A stretch of DNA of 39,800 nt from Candidatus Latescibacterota bacterium (lineage in GTDB: Bacteria; JAAXHH01). Location: contig JAJEHX010000002.1 in the NCBI GenBank assembly GCA_022823465.1, positions 1 through 39,800 of the forward strand, in the 5' to 3' direction. The position numbers and the translations under genes are program-made. The notes under the pieces were generated by a model that saw only the letters and a list, made by a program, of their open reading frames with translations, was not told the origin of the DNA and ran no database searches. This document shows positions 8,241 through 16,613 of the stretch, in pieces. How positions within the stretch are numbered: the first letter of the stretch is position 1; each line of letters starts with the position of its first letter.

Positions 8241-8256
8241 GTGCGGTATTTCGCAC
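8241..8256. repeat. Inverted repeat GTGCG-N6-CGCAC in a divergent promoter region
   Basis: Perfect 5-bp arms around GTATTT, in the middle of the spacer between the two divergent PhyH genes (8151-8384). The position suits an operator serving one or both genes, but the arms are short and chance occurrence is possible. Confidence 0.3.
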
Positions 8257-8313
8257 GGATAACGTAATTAAACATCCAGTCAAGAATTTTCAACCTCTTT
8301 TCAAGACAAAGTG

Positions 8314-8319
8314 TATAAT
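8314..8319 (+). promoter_or_regulatory. Possible -10 element TATAAT for the plus-strand PhyH gene
   Basis: A perfect TATAAT lies about 65 bp before the start codon at 8385. No good -35 element is seen 16-18 bp upstream, so only the -10 is proposed. Confidence 0.35.
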
Positions 8320-8384
8320 TTAGATTGACTGACCCGTAGAAATCCACTGTCCTGTCCGATATTCAGCGATTCAAGGAGGCGATC

Positions 8385-9362
8385 ATGTCAACAGACCGAT
8401 ACCAGATCGGCGTCCGGGACTACATCGACTATCACAGGGACGGCTATCTGGTCGTCAGGGGGCTCGTGCCCGAAGCTGAAGTGGAGGAGATACGCCGACA
8501 CACCGAGAAGCTGATGAGCGGCAGGATCACCATCGAAGGCGTCGAACCGCCTCCGTCCGGACTGACTGCCGAGGAGATGGGCCAGCACTGGCTGCGCATA
8601 CACATGCTCCACCGGAAGCATGCACTGCACGAGAAGTACCTGCTGCAGCCCCGGATCCTGGATGTGCTGGAAGCCCTGGCCGGTCCGGACGTGCTGGCGC
8701 TTCAGACCATGCTGTTCCTTAAGCCGCCCGGCCGCGAGGGACAGGGTTTCCACCAGGACTCGTACTACATTCCGACGTATCCCGATACGCTGATCGGCTC
8801 GTGGCTGGCCGTGGATCCCGCGGATGAGGACAACGGCTGCGTGATGGTCGTACCGGGATCGCACCACGAACCGATTTATCCGGATGAACACAAGCTGGGC
8901 CAGAACCACGCCGACGGATCCATCGGGGACCTTGGCGTAATCGAGGGCGCCAGTGCGACGGACGAGTCCCTGAACGGCCTGGCGCCGGTCGCCGGGAAGT
9001 ACGCCGGCCGCGAGGTGGCCGCCCGCATGGCGCCGGGCGATGTCCTGTTCATTCACGGCCATCTCCTGCACCGGTCGCACGCGAACAATACGGATACGCG
9101 ATTCCGCAGGGCCTTCGTAGGCCATTACTGCAATGCGCGGTCGTGGGTGCCGTGGAACCACGGCGCCGATTTCGAAGGGCCGGCCGCGAACCAGCTCCAC
9201 ATCCTCGCAAGGGGGAATACCCACCTGCCCTATGCAATGCCGAAGTTCGGCACGCCCTGCGACGCGCTCAATCCCCGGGAGACCGCCCGGGGCCTGCGTC
9301 CGGCGCGCATGATGGGCGACATGCCCACGGCGACCGTAAAGGGCGTCATGGTATCTCGATGA
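8385..9362 (+). CDS. Phytanoyl-CoA dioxygenase (PhyH) family oxygenase
   Basis: 325-residue Fe(II)/2-oxoglutarate-dependent oxygenase. Metal ligands: H123-x-D125 in GQGFHQDSYY and distal His229 in HGHLLHRSH, followed by FRRAF with the expected cosubstrate arginine. The MVVPGSHHEP stretch is the usual PhyH landmark. A strong ribosome binding site (AAGGAGG) lies about 8 nt before the ATG. Longer than its divergent neighbour, with an insert between the first metal motif and the distal histidine (about residues 150-205). The stop codon TGA (9360-9362) directly abuts the stop of the convergent sufS gene. The substrate is unknown. Confidence 0.9.
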   Translation: MSTDRYQIGVRDYIDYHRDGYLVVRGLVPEAEVEEIRRHTEKLMSGRITIEGVEPPPSGLTAEEMGQHWLRIHMLHRKHALHEKYLLQPRILDVLEALAGPDVLALQTMLFLKPPGREGQGFHQDSYYIPTYPDTLIGSWLAVDPADEDNGCVMVVPGSHHEPIYPDEHKLGQNHADGSIGDLGVIEGASATDESLNGLAPVAGKYAGREVAARMAPGDVLFIHGHLLHRSHANNTDTRFRRAFVGHYCNARSWVPWNHGADFEGPAANQLHILARGNTHLPYAMPKFGTPCDALNPRETARGLRPARMMGDMPTATVKGVMVSR

Positions 9363-10643
9363 TTATGGCCCGAAGAGATTCCGCGCCTTGTGGATGGCGT
9401 CGACCATGATGTCGATCTCATCGGAAGTATTGTAGAAATAGACGCTGGCCCGCGCCGTGGCGCCGTAGGACGTACCGAGACGCCGCATCAGCGGTTGCGC
9501 GCAGTGGTGGCCGGCGCGAATGGCGACACCCTGGCGGTCCAGCACGGTGGACAGGTCGCTGGGGTGCATGTTGTCCAGGTTGAAGGATATGGCGCCGCCC
9601 CGGCCCGGTGCGTGGCCGTAGACGGTCAGGCCTTCGATTTCCTCGAGCCGCTCGACCGTGTAGTCCGTCAGGGCCCGTTCGTGGGCGTGTATCCGTTCCA
9701 TGCCGATGGCGGCGAGATAGTCCACCACGACCCCGAAGACGATGGCGTGGGCGATATTTGGGGTGCCCGCCTCGAATTTCTCCGGGATGTCCGCGCAGGT
9801 GAACCCATCGAGGCGGACTTCGTCGATCATCGAACCGCCGCCCATGTACGGATCCATGGCTTCCAGCAGTTCCTCCCGACCATAAAGACCGCCGATGCCG
9901 GTCGGACCGCACATCTTGTGGCCCGAGAAGGCGAAGAAATCGCAACCGAGCCGCTGCACGTCCACCGGCATGTGCGGAACGCTTTGCGCGGCGTCCACGA
10001 AGACCAGCGCGCCGGCTTCGTGGGCCCGCTCCACGATGGCTTCGATGGGATTGACCGTGCCCAGCACGTTCGACATGTGCGCGAGGGACACCATGCGCGT
10101 CTTCTCCGTAATCAGTTCGGCGGCCTTGTCCATGTCGAGGGAACCGTCTTCACGGATGTCAAAATACCGGATCACCGCCCCGGTTTCCCGCGCAAGCATC
10201 TGCCACGGCACGATGTTGCTGTGGTGCTCCATGACAGACAGCGCGATTTCGTCTCCAGCCCGGACGTTCTTCCGGCCCCAGGCACTGGCTACCAGGTTGA
10301 TGCCCTCGGTGGTATTGCGGACGAAAACGAGGTTCTGCGGCGGCGCGTTGATGAAACGGGCGACGCGTTCGCGGGAGGCTTCATAGGCGTTGGTCGCCTC
10401 CTCGCTGAGCGTGTGGAGCCCGCGATGGACGTTGGCGTTAAGCCGCGTGTAGTAGTCGTTCAGCGCGTCCAGCACGACCCGGGGCTTCTGCGACGTGGCG
10501 CTGTTGTCCAGGTAGACCAGCGGTCTGCCGTGCACCTTCCGGTCGAGAATGGGGAAATCCCCGCGGTAACGCATGGCGTGCTCGTCGGCGCGGCGGACCG
10601 CGTCATCGAGCTTTCGCGGCGTTTCTACGAGCGTTTCTGCCAT
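9363..10643 (-). CDS. sufS: Cysteine desulfurase SufS
   Basis: 426-residue PLP-dependent class V aminotransferase fold enzyme that takes sulfur from L-cysteine for Fe-S cluster assembly. PLP lysine K243 sits in FSGHKMCGPTGIGG; the catalytic cysteine C381 is in RAGHHCAQPLMRR, the group II (SufS) form of the loop. ATG 10643 is preceded by AGGAG about 5 nt upstream. Last gene of the suf operon, 16 bp after the DUF59 gene. No sufU or sufE follows, and the gene ends with zero spacing against the convergent PhyH gene, leaving no room for a terminator between them. The N-terminal 20 residues before YRGDFPILD are a poorly conserved extension. Confidence 0.95.
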   Translation of the reverse strand: MAETLVETPRKLDDAVRRADEHAMRYRGDFPILDRKVHGRPLVYLDNSATSQKPRVVLDALNDYYTRLNANVHRGLHTLSEEATNAYEASRERVARFINAPPQNLVFVRNTTEGINLVASAWGRKNVRAGDEIALSVMEHHSNIVPWQMLARETGAVIRYFDIREDGSLDMDKAAELITEKTRMVSLAHMSNVLGTVNPIEAIVERAHEAGALVFVDAAQSVPHMPVDVQRLGCDFFAFSGHKMCGPTGIGGLYGREELLEAMDPYMGGGSMIDEVRLDGFTCADIPEKFEAGTPNIAHAIVFGVVVDYLAAIGMERIHAHERALTDYTVERLEEIEGLTVYGHAPGRGGAISFNLDNMHPSDLSTVLDRQGVAIRAGHHCAQPLMRRLGTSYGATARASVYFYNTSDEIDIMVDAIHKARNLFGP

Positions 10644-10659
10644 GATCTCCTGCCTGCTT

Positions 10660-10974
10660 TCAATAGTCTATACCGAGTTCCAGCTTGGCGTCTTCCGTCA
10701 TCATGTCGATATGCCAGGGCGGCTCCCAGACGATCTCGATCAATGCGTCCGACACCCCGTCCAGTTCCTTCACCTTGGTTTCCACCTCGGCGGGAAGCGA
10801 CTGGGCCGCCGGGCAGTTCGGCGACGTGAGCGTCATCTTGATGTTCGTCATGCCGTCCTGCTGCACATCGATTTCGTAAATGAGGCCCATTTCGTAGATG
10901 TTGACCGGGATTTCGGGGTCGTAGCACGTCTTCAATACGTCCACGATCTGCTCTTTTACGGCATCCGTATCCAT
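10660..10974 (-). CDS. sufT: SufT-like DUF59/MIP18 family Fe-S maturation factor
   Basis: 104-residue DUF59 protein, the size of stand-alone SufT. Features: DPEIPVNIYEMGLIY near the N-terminus (DPE at 19-21) and conserved C54 in TSPNCPAAQSLP. Relatives take part in Fe-S cluster maturation or transfer. Placement between sufD and sufS, with 28- and 16-bp gaps, supports the role. AGGGG precedes the ATG. Gene symbol assigned on family and context. Confidence 0.88.
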   Translation of the reverse strand: MDTDAVKEQIVDVLKTCYDPEIPVNIYEMGLIYEIDVQQDGMTNIKMTLTSPNCPAAQSLPAEVETKVKELDGVSDALIEIVWEPPWHIDMMTEDAKLELGIDY

Positions 10975-11002
10975 CCGTTAACCCCTGTGTGCGTGATAGC
11001 TG

Positions 11003-12373
11003 TTATCTTACCGACTGGTCCCGGGCCATTGAAAGATCCCGGATCGTGGTTTCGAAAAGCGTATCCAGCGAGGACCTTACCGCGTCGATACCGAGACGCC
11101 GGATCAGGTCGGCGGCGAACCCGTAGGTGAGGAGATTGCACGCGCTGTCGTGGGACAGTCCGCGGGTTCGCAGGTAGAAAATCTGGTCTTCGTCGAGCTG
11201 GCCCACGGTGGCGCCGTGGGTGCACTTCACCTGGTCCGCGTAGATTTCGAGCTGCGGCTTGGTGTGTATCATCGCGTCGGGCGAGAGCATCAGGTTCTTG
11301 TTCAACTGCTTGGCATCCGTTTCCTGGGCATCCTGGTGGACGAATACCTTCCCGTTAAACACCCCGCGGGACCGGCCTTCCAGTATGCCCTTGTATACTT
11401 CGTAGCTGTCGCAGTTCGGCACGGCGTGGTCGATGGCCGTGTGATTATCGACATGCTGGTCACCGGCGGCCAGGTACAGTCCGTTCATGCGGACCACCGC
11501 GTGCTCGCCGGCGAGCCGGGCGTTCGTGTCGTTCCGGGTCAACGCTCCGCCCATGCTCATGTTGAAGGTGGAGATGCGTCCGTTCTCCTCCAGGCGCAGC
11601 TGGGTGGTGGACAGATGGGCGGCCCCGGCGCCTTCCCTGTTGATTCGGTAGTGTTCCGCGTGGCCGTCCCGGCCCACGGCGATCTCCGTCACGGCGTTGG
11701 TCAGGTAAGACTGCTCCGTGAGTCCGGAATAGCTCTCGACCACCTTGAGGTTCGCGCCGTCGCCGCCCACGATCAGCGTGCGCGGCTGCGTGGCCATTAG
11801 CGTTTTGTGTCCGGTCGTGACGTAGTGGACGTGTACCGGTGTTTCCAGTATCCCGCCATGGGGCGCGTAGACGAACAGCCCGTCCTCGAGCAGCGCCGAG
11901 TTCAAGGCCGTCAAACCGGTTCGTTCAAAATCGGCGTAGCGCGCGAGGTGCGGATGAACCAGGTCGGGATGTTCCACGAGGGCATCGGCAAGGCTGCTCA
12001 CCACGACGCCGCGGGGCAGGTCCGTAACACGAGACAAGGCGGACGAATATATGCCGTTGACGAAAACCAGCCGGTGCCAGCCGTTCTGACCGAATTCGTA
12101 CGGCGCGAGCGCGGTCTCGTCCAGTTCCGCTTCCACCGGTTCGGCATAGTACGACGTGTCCGCGATCTTCCGGAGGTCGGTGTAGACCCAGTCTTCCTTG
12201 AGTGGAAAGGAAAGCTCGCGGGCGACCGGCATCCCGAGTTCCCCGAAGCGTTTCATGGCATCCGAACGTATCCGGTGCAGCCAGAGCGGCGCTTCCCTGC
12301 CACGGATCCGGTCGTAGGCTTCGTGAAAGGAGGCATATCGATCGGTCGATACTTGTTTCAGTGCTTCCGTCAT
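11003..12373 (-). CDS. sufD: SufD, Fe-S cluster scaffold subunit
   Basis: 456-residue beta-helix protein that pairs with SufB on the SufC ATPase dimer to assemble Fe-S clusters. The C-terminal half carries the conserved KCTHGATVGQLDEDQIFYL segment; His386 in it aligns with E. coli SufD His360, a residue implicated in cluster formation. The N-terminal part has the usual LPLKEDW-like segment (SFPLKEDWVYTDLR). It lies 28 bp after sufC. The ribosome binding site is poor (GGAG about 14 nt upstream), suggesting dependence on upstream translation. Confidence 0.95.
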   Translation of the reverse strand: MTEALKQVSTDRYASFHEAYDRIRGREAPLWLHRIRSDAMKRFGELGMPVARELSFPLKEDWVYTDLRKIADTSYYAEPVEAELDETALAPYEFGQNGWHRLVFVNGIYSSALSRVTDLPRGVVVSSLADALVEHPDLVHPHLARYADFERTGLTALNSALLEDGLFVYAPHGGILETPVHVHYVTTGHKTLMATQPRTLIVGGDGANLKVVESYSGLTEQSYLTNAVTEIAVGRDGHAEHYRINREGAGAAHLSTTQLRLEENGRISTFNMSMGGALTRNDTNARLAGEHAVVRMNGLYLAAGDQHVDNHTAIDHAVPNCDSYEVYKGILEGRSRGVFNGKVFVHQDAQETDAKQLNKNLMLSPDAMIHTKPQLEIYADQVKCTHGATVGQLDEDQIFYLRTRGLSHDSACNLLTYGFAADLIRRLGIDAVRSSLDTLFETTIRDLSMARDQSVR

Positions 12374-12401
12374 CTGGATATTCCGTTCTCCGTTGCGTTA
12401 A

Positions 12402-13166
12402 TCAACCCGCGGCTTCGACTTCCTCGCGGATCCACTCGTAGCCTTTTTCTTCCAGTTCAAGGGCCAGGTCCTTCATACCGGACTTCACGATCCGCCCCTG
12501 GTACATGACATGGACGTAGTCCGGCACCACGTAGTCCAGCAACCGCTGGTAGTGGGTGATGACGATCATCGCGTTGTCCGCGGTGCGCTGCTGGTTGATC
12601 CCGTGGGCCACGATCCGCATGGCGTCGATGTCCAGCCCGGAATCCGTCTCGTCCAGGATGGACAGGGTCGGTTCGAGTACGGCCATGTGGAAGATCTCGT
12701 TGCGTTTCTTTTCGCCGCCGGAGAAGTCCTCGTTCACGGGCCGGCGGGCCAGCTCGGGGTCCATGTCGACCTGTTCCATCTTCTTGTTCAGCAACCGCCT
12801 GAAAGCGCCGGCGCTGATTTCCGGTTCGCCGCGGTACTTCAGGCGTTCGTTCAGCGCCGCCCTGAGGAAGTAGGCGTTGCTGACGCCGGGGATTTCGACG
12901 GGATATTGAAAGGCCAGGAACATGCCCTCGTTGGCCCGCTCCTCCGGGGTGAGCTCGAAGAGGTCTTTCCCATTGAACCGCACCGTGCCGCCCGTCTCCG
13001 CGTATTCCTCGTGTCCGGCGAGGATCTTGCCCAGTGTACTCTTTCCCGAGCCGTTGGGCCCCATGATGGCGTGCACTTCGCCCCGGTTGATGGTCAGGTC
13101 GATCCCGTTGATGATGTCCTGGTCCCTGATACCGCCCCGCAAACCTTTGATTTCGAGTAATGCCAT
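12402..13166 (-). CDS. sufC: SufC, ABC-type ATPase of the SUF complex
   Basis: 254-residue cytoplasmic ATPase. Walker A GPNGSGKST, Q-loop FQYPVEIPG, signature FSGGEKKRNEI, Walker B ILDETDSGLDIDA and a His switch in VITHYQR, all in SufC-specific form (including the KKR after the signature and the SGLDID). ATG 13166 starts MALLEIKGL, the usual SufC N-terminus, with AGGAG about 12 nt upstream. The same frame is open far upstream through sufB, but that extension is out of frame with the real sufB and has no family similarity. It follows sufB by 65 bp and precedes sufD by 28 bp. Confidence 0.96.
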   Translation of the reverse strand: MALLEIKGLRGGIRDQDIINGIDLTINRGEVHAIMGPNGSGKSTLGKILAGHEEYAETGGTVRFNGKDLFELTPEERANEGMFLAFQYPVEIPGVSNAYFLRAALNERLKYRGEPEISAGAFRRLLNKKMEQVDMDPELARRPVNEDFSGGEKKRNEIFHMAVLEPTLSILDETDSGLDIDAMRIVAHGINQQRTADNAMIVITHYQRLLDYVVPDYVHVMYQGRIVKSGMKDLALELEEKGYEWIREEVEAAG

Positions 13167-13231
13167 GTCTCGCGCTATCTCCTGTGCTTGTTCCGGGCCG
13201 GCCAAGGCGCGCGCCTTGCCGACCGTCCTCG

Positions 13232-14665
13232 TCAACCCACGCTGCCTTCCAGGCTGATCCCGAGCAGCTTCTTGGCTTCCACGGCGAATTCCATCGGCAA
13301 TTCCTGGAACACTTCCTTGCAGAAACCGTTGATGATCATGGAAATGGCGTCTTCCGTGGATATGCCCCGGGTCTTGCAGTAGAAGAGCTGGTCTTCGCTG
13401 ATCCGGGCCGTCGAAGCTTCGTGTTCCACGCTCGCCGAATTGTTGCCCACGTCGATATAGGGATTGGTATGGGCGCCGCAGCGGTCGGCGATGAGCATCG
13501 TGTCGCTCTGGGTGTAGTTCTTGGCCCCGTCCGCTCTCTTCATCACCTGGATCCGGCCCCGGTAGACATTCTGGCCGTTTCCGGCCGATATGCCCTTGGA
13601 AACCACCGTGCTGCGCGTGTCCTTGCCCACGTGGATCATCTTGGTTCCCGTGTCGGCCACCTGCTTGTTGCGGGTAAGCGCCACGGAATAGAACTCGCCG
13701 ATGGAATGATCGCCCTGCAGGATCACGCTGGGGTACTTCCAGGTGATGGCGGAACCCGTTTCGACCTGCGTCCAGGAGATCTTGGCGTTGTCCCCCTTGC
13801 AGACCCCGCGCTTGGTCACGAAGTTGTATACGCCGCCCTTGCCCTCTTCGTTGCCGGGATACCAGTTCTGCACCGTGGAATACTTGATCTGGGCGTCCTT
13901 GAGGGCGACCAGTTCCACGACCGCGGCGTGCAGCTGATTCTCGTCGCGCATGGGCGCGGTACAGCCTTCGAGGTAGCTGACATAGGAGCCCTCGTCGGCG
14001 ATGATCAGCGTACGTTCGAACTGCCCGGTTCCGGCGGTGTTGATCCGGAAATAGGTGGACAGTTCCATGGGACACCGGACGCCGGGCGGTATGTAGCAGA
14101 AGGAACCGTCGCTGAAGACGGCCGAGTTCAGCGACGCGAAGTAGTTGTCCCGGTAGGGTACCACGGTGCCCAGGTATTTCTCCACCAGGTCGGGATGGTC
14201 CTGGGCCGCTTCCGAGAAGGAACAGAAGATGATGCCCAGTTCGGCCAGCTTGTCCTTGAAGGTGGTGTGGACCGACACGCTGTCGAAGACCGCGTCCACG
14301 GCCACGCCGGCCAGCACCTTCTGCTCTTCCAGCGGAATGCCGAGCTTGTCGTAGGTCTCCAGCAGTTCGGGATCCACCTCGTCGAGGCTGTTGTACTGCG
14401 GCGTGTTCTTCGGCGCGGCGTAATAGACGATATCCTGGTAATCGACCGGCGGATAGGCCATGTACTGCCAGTTCGGCTCCTTCATCTTGAGCCAGTGGCG
14501 GTACGCCTTCAGACGCCACTCCAGCAGAAACCCGGGCTCGTTCTTCTTGGCGGATATGAACCGGATGATATCCTCGTTGAGCCCCGGCGGCGCCGTTTCC
14601 ATCTCGATGTCGGTCACCCAGCCTTCTTTGTATTCCTGCTGGGCCAGTGTTTCAATGGCTTCCAT
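13232..14665 (-). CDS. sufB: SufB, Fe-S cluster scaffold subunit
   Basis: 477-residue scaffold subunit. Diagnostic stretches are [33 protein letters not shown] (C235, equivalent of the sulfur-accepting E. coli C254) and the C-terminal [19 protein letters not shown]416 in VEHEAS aligns with E. coli E434. At the position aligned with E. coli C405, an essential cysteine there, this protein has Ser387 (NYTQSDTML); the nearest cysteine is C396. This alignment is from memory of the E. coli sequence and gives consistent offsets at four landmarks. Strong ribosome binding site AAGGAGAGG before ATG 14665. It lies 49 bp after the rrf2 gene. Confidence 0.96.
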   Translation of the reverse strand: MEAIETLAQQEYKEGWVTDIEMETAPPGLNEDIIRFISAKKNEPGFLLEWRLKAYRHWLKMKEPNWQYMAYPPVDYQDIVYYAAPKNTPQYNSLDEVDPELLETYDKLGIPLEEQKVLAGVAVDAVFDSVSVHTTFKDKLAELGIIFCSFSEAAQDHPDLVEKYLGTVVPYRDNYFASLNSAVFSDGSFCYIPPGVRCPMELSTYFRINTAGTGQFERTLIIADEGSYVSYLEGCTAPMRDENQLHAAVVELVALKDAQIKYSTVQNWYPGNEEGKGGVYNFVTKRGVCKGDNAKISWTQVETGSAITWKYPSVILQGDHSIGEFYSVALTRNKQVADTGTKMIHVGKDTRSTVVSKGISAGNGQNVYRGRIQVMKRADGAKNYTQSDTMLIADRCGAHTNPYIDVGNNSASVEHEASTARISEDQLFYCKTRGISTEDAISMIINGFCKEVFQELPMEFAVEAKKLLGISLEGSVG

Positions 14666-14714
14666 TTCCTCTCCTTGAAACGATATTACCTGAAACGGAT
14701 GTTTCCTGGCCGCA

Positions 14715-15233
14715 CTAGCGGCCTATCCTGATCGTGCTGCCCATCGTCTGGTCCCGCATGGTATCCTGGGAAACCTGCTCCACCACCTCGAGCACCTGGT
14801 GTTCCGTCTGCAGCAGTTCCACGAGAGATATGTGGTCGAGCACGCCGGACAGGTATCGGGCCAGGACTGTCCAGACGGGCCGGATGGCGCATGCGTTCAG
14901 GTGAGTGCACGCCTCCAGATGGCCGGAGAAATGATCGCACATGTGGCTGTCCGGGCTGGTGAGCACGACTCCGTCTTCCGAACTCAGGGCGCGCATGACC
15001 TCGCCCAGCGTTATGTTTTCCGGCTCCTTTGCCAGCGCATAGCCGCCCCTGATTCCCCGTACGCTTCGGACCAGTTCCGCCCGCCGCAGGATCATCAGCA
15101 GCTTCGAGACATAGTCCAGGGAAATGCCCTCCGATTCGGCGATCTGGCGGCCTGTAACCGGGTCTCGGGAATGGTGTCGCGCCAGTTGCAGAATACACCG
15201 GAGTCCATATTCTTCCTGGGCAGTCACTTTCAT
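14715..15233 (-). CDS. Rrf2/IscR-family Fe-S-sensing repressor of the suf operon
   Basis: 172-residue winged-helix regulator. Residues 1-80 match the Rrf2 DNA-binding domain ([44 protein letters not shown]). Three cysteines at 99, 109 and 115 ([22 protein letters not shown]) are probable [2Fe-2S] ligands; the first spacing is nine residues rather than the five of IscR. ATG 15233 is preferred over an upstream in-frame TTG at 15257 because AAAGGAG sits about 8 nt before it and the family N-terminus starts at [10 protein letters not shown]. First gene of the suf operon, under a promoter that overlaps an inverted repeat, so autorepression and control of suf by cluster status is the likely circuit. 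Confidence 0.92.
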   Translation of the reverse strand: MKVTAQEEYGLRCILQLARHHSRDPVTGRQIAESEGISLDYVSKLLMILRRAELVRSVRGIRGGYALAKEPENITLGEVMRALSSEDGVVLTSPDSHMCDHFSGHLEACTHLNACAIRPVWTVLARYLSGVLDHISLVELLQTEHQVLEVVEQVSQDTMRDQTMGSTIRIGR

Positions 15234-15269
15234 GCCATCATCTCCTTTTTCGACCAATTTGCCTTCCTG

Positions 15270-15297
15270 AATATAGCAAACCTGACTTTTATGTCAA
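15270..15297 (-). promoter_or_regulatory. Promoter of the rrf2-suf operon
   Basis: On the minus strand a perfect -35 TTGACA (15292-15297) and -10 TATATT (15270-15275) are separated by 16 bp, 37 bp before the rrf2 start codon. One of the best promoter matches in the window. Confidence 0.75.
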
Positions 15298-15299
15298 GT
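15280..15299. promoter_or_regulatory. Candidate Rrf2 operator: inverted repeat over the -35 element
   Basis: ACCTGAC (15280-15286) and GTCAAGT (15293-15299) are inverted copies matching at 6 of 7 positions, with a 6-bp AT spacer. The dyad covers the -35 hexamer of the suf promoter, so a bound repressor would block RNA polymerase. Assignment to the neighbouring Rrf2 protein is inference from position. Confidence 0.6.
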
Positions 15300-15482
15300 A
15301 TTAAATCCTCCACGGCCAGTGGGGTTGTTCCGTGCCGGATTTGCGCAAACCTGAAGACGTCCCGATTCTGTAACAGCATGCGTAACTCGGGGTTCTATCT
15401 CCTTGACATGTGGCGCATCAGGAATTACCGTCGATCCAATCCACTTTAATCCCGCAGACCCCACAAAGGACACAGTCATCCC

Positions 15483-16565
15483 ATGCTCGAAAAACTGGAT
15501 GTACGTCTGATCCCCGGCACCCGTTCGGTCGATGCGTTGGCGGGAGCGGGTTATTTCCCGGTCATCACCTGCCTGGGCGGCAGTGAACTGCTCATTATGT
15601 ACCGGTGCGGCGCCGCGCACATGGGGCTGGGCGGCCGTCTTTCCGCGGGACGCTCGCTGGACGGAGGCCTGACCTGGTCCGCGCCGGCGACCGTGGCCGA
15701 CAGCGAGAGGGACGACCGCAACCCCGCGCTGGGCCTGGCGCCGGACGGCACGCTCGTGCTGGCCTACCATTGGCAGGGCTCCTACGATGACGAAGGCGCG
15801 TGGAAACCCGAATTGGGCCGGGCCGACACCCGGGTCGTATACTCCGCGGACGGCGGCCATTCCTGGACCGGCGACGAGCTCATCGATTACACACCGATCA
15901 ACGGGGCGTCGCCCTTTGGAAAGATGTTCACCTCCGGCGGCGTCATGCACATGCTGATCTACGGCGGCTCGCCGTGCTGCGAGCCGGGGGAGGGCACTGT
16001 CCGGGTCGGCCCCGCGTCGACGCCGACTTATATTCTCCGTTCGGCCGACAACGGCCGGTCCTGGGGCGATCCGACCCTGGTGGCGCTGGGATTGAATGAA
16101 TCGGACGTCGCCATTCTCCCAGACGGCCGCTGGCTGTTCGTCGCCCGTTCCGAGGACCGCGCCGAACAGGCGCTCTACGCCTGCGTATCGGAGGACGGCG
16201 GGTACACCTGGCGCGGGATCGGACGGGTCACCGACGCGAAGGAGCATCCACCCGACCTCACCCTATTGTCGAACGGCTGGCTGCTGCTGCTCTTCGGGCG
16301 CCGGCACCCGCCCTTTGGCGTAGAGGGACTGATCAGCCGGGACGGCGGGATGACCTGGGATGACCGCAGGCTGGTGCTGGACGACTCCCTGCCCGGTGCC
16401 GACATCGGCTATCCCTCCACCGCCCGCCTCGAAGACGGCCGGTTGGTCACCGCATATTACACGGCGGGCACAGCCGAGAGGCAGTGGGAGATGTTCCGTG
16501 CCGCGGATGTCGCTTGCAAGGTCGTTTCGTACGATGAATCCGCACTGATCGATCACTGGAATTAA
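15483..16565 (+). CDS. Sialidase-like BNR-repeat protein
   Basis: 360-residue protein of the six-bladed beta-propeller sialidase superfamily. At least five Asp-box motifs are readable: SLDGGLTWSA, SADGGHSWTG, SADNGRSWGD, SEDGGYTWRG and SRDGGMTWDD. No signal peptide is seen, so it is probably cytoplasmic, which argues against a classical secreted sialidase; many such proteins have unknown glycan or sugar-acid substrates. ATG 15483 has AAAGGA about 12 nt upstream. It is divergent from the suf operon and followed 48 bp later by a second propeller protein of the same family. Exact activity is not assignable from the sequence. Confidence 0.8.
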   Translation: MLEKLDVRLIPGTRSVDALAGAGYFPVITCLGGSELLIMYRCGAAHMGLGGRLSAGRSLDGGLTWSAPATVADSERDDRNPALGLAPDGTLVLAYHWQGSYDDEGAWKPELGRADTRVVYSADGGHSWTGDELIDYTPINGASPFGKMFTSGGVMHMLIYGGSPCCEPGEGTVRVGPASTPTYILRSADNGRSWGDPTLVALGLNESDVAILPDGRWLFVARSEDRAEQALYACVSEDGGYTWRGIGRVTDAKEHPPDLTLLSNGWLLLLFGRRHPPFGVEGLISRDGGMTWDDRRLVLDDSLPGADIGYPSTARLEDGRLVTAYYTAGTAERQWEMFRAADVACKVVSYDESALIDHWN

Positions 16566-16570
16566 AACTT

Positions 16571-16603
16571 GTAACACACTGCCCAAGTTGGTGTTACGTT
16601 TTT
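16571..16603 (+). terminator. Hairpin plus T5 between the two sialidase-like genes
   Basis: GTAACAC (16571-16577) and GTGTTAC (16591-16597) are perfect inverted copies with a 13-nt loop, followed after one G by TTTTT (16599-16603). It starts 6 bp after the first sialidase stop. The T run directly adjoins the ribosome binding site of the next gene, so it may act as a leaky terminator or attenuator. The stem is AT-rich and thus modest. Confidence 0.5.
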
Positions 16604-16613
16604 GGAGCTTCGT

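Noticed and set aside
9390-10829. 479-codon plus-strand open frame opposite sufS and the DUF59 gene
   Set aside because: Antisense shadow of two confidently identified genes.
13167-14519. Upstream extension of the sufC frame by 451 residues
   Set aside because: It runs out of frame through sufB, has low-complexity composition, and SufC proteins start at MALLEIKGL as found at 13166.
13160-14731. 523-codon plus-strand open frame opposite sufB
   Set aside because: Mirror frame of a highly conserved gene; no start signal or family similarity.
15403-15431. TTGACA on the plus strand before the first sialidase-like gene
   Set aside because: The -35 hexamer is perfect, but the sequence 17 bp on (TACCGT) is a poor -10, so no promoter was annotated.
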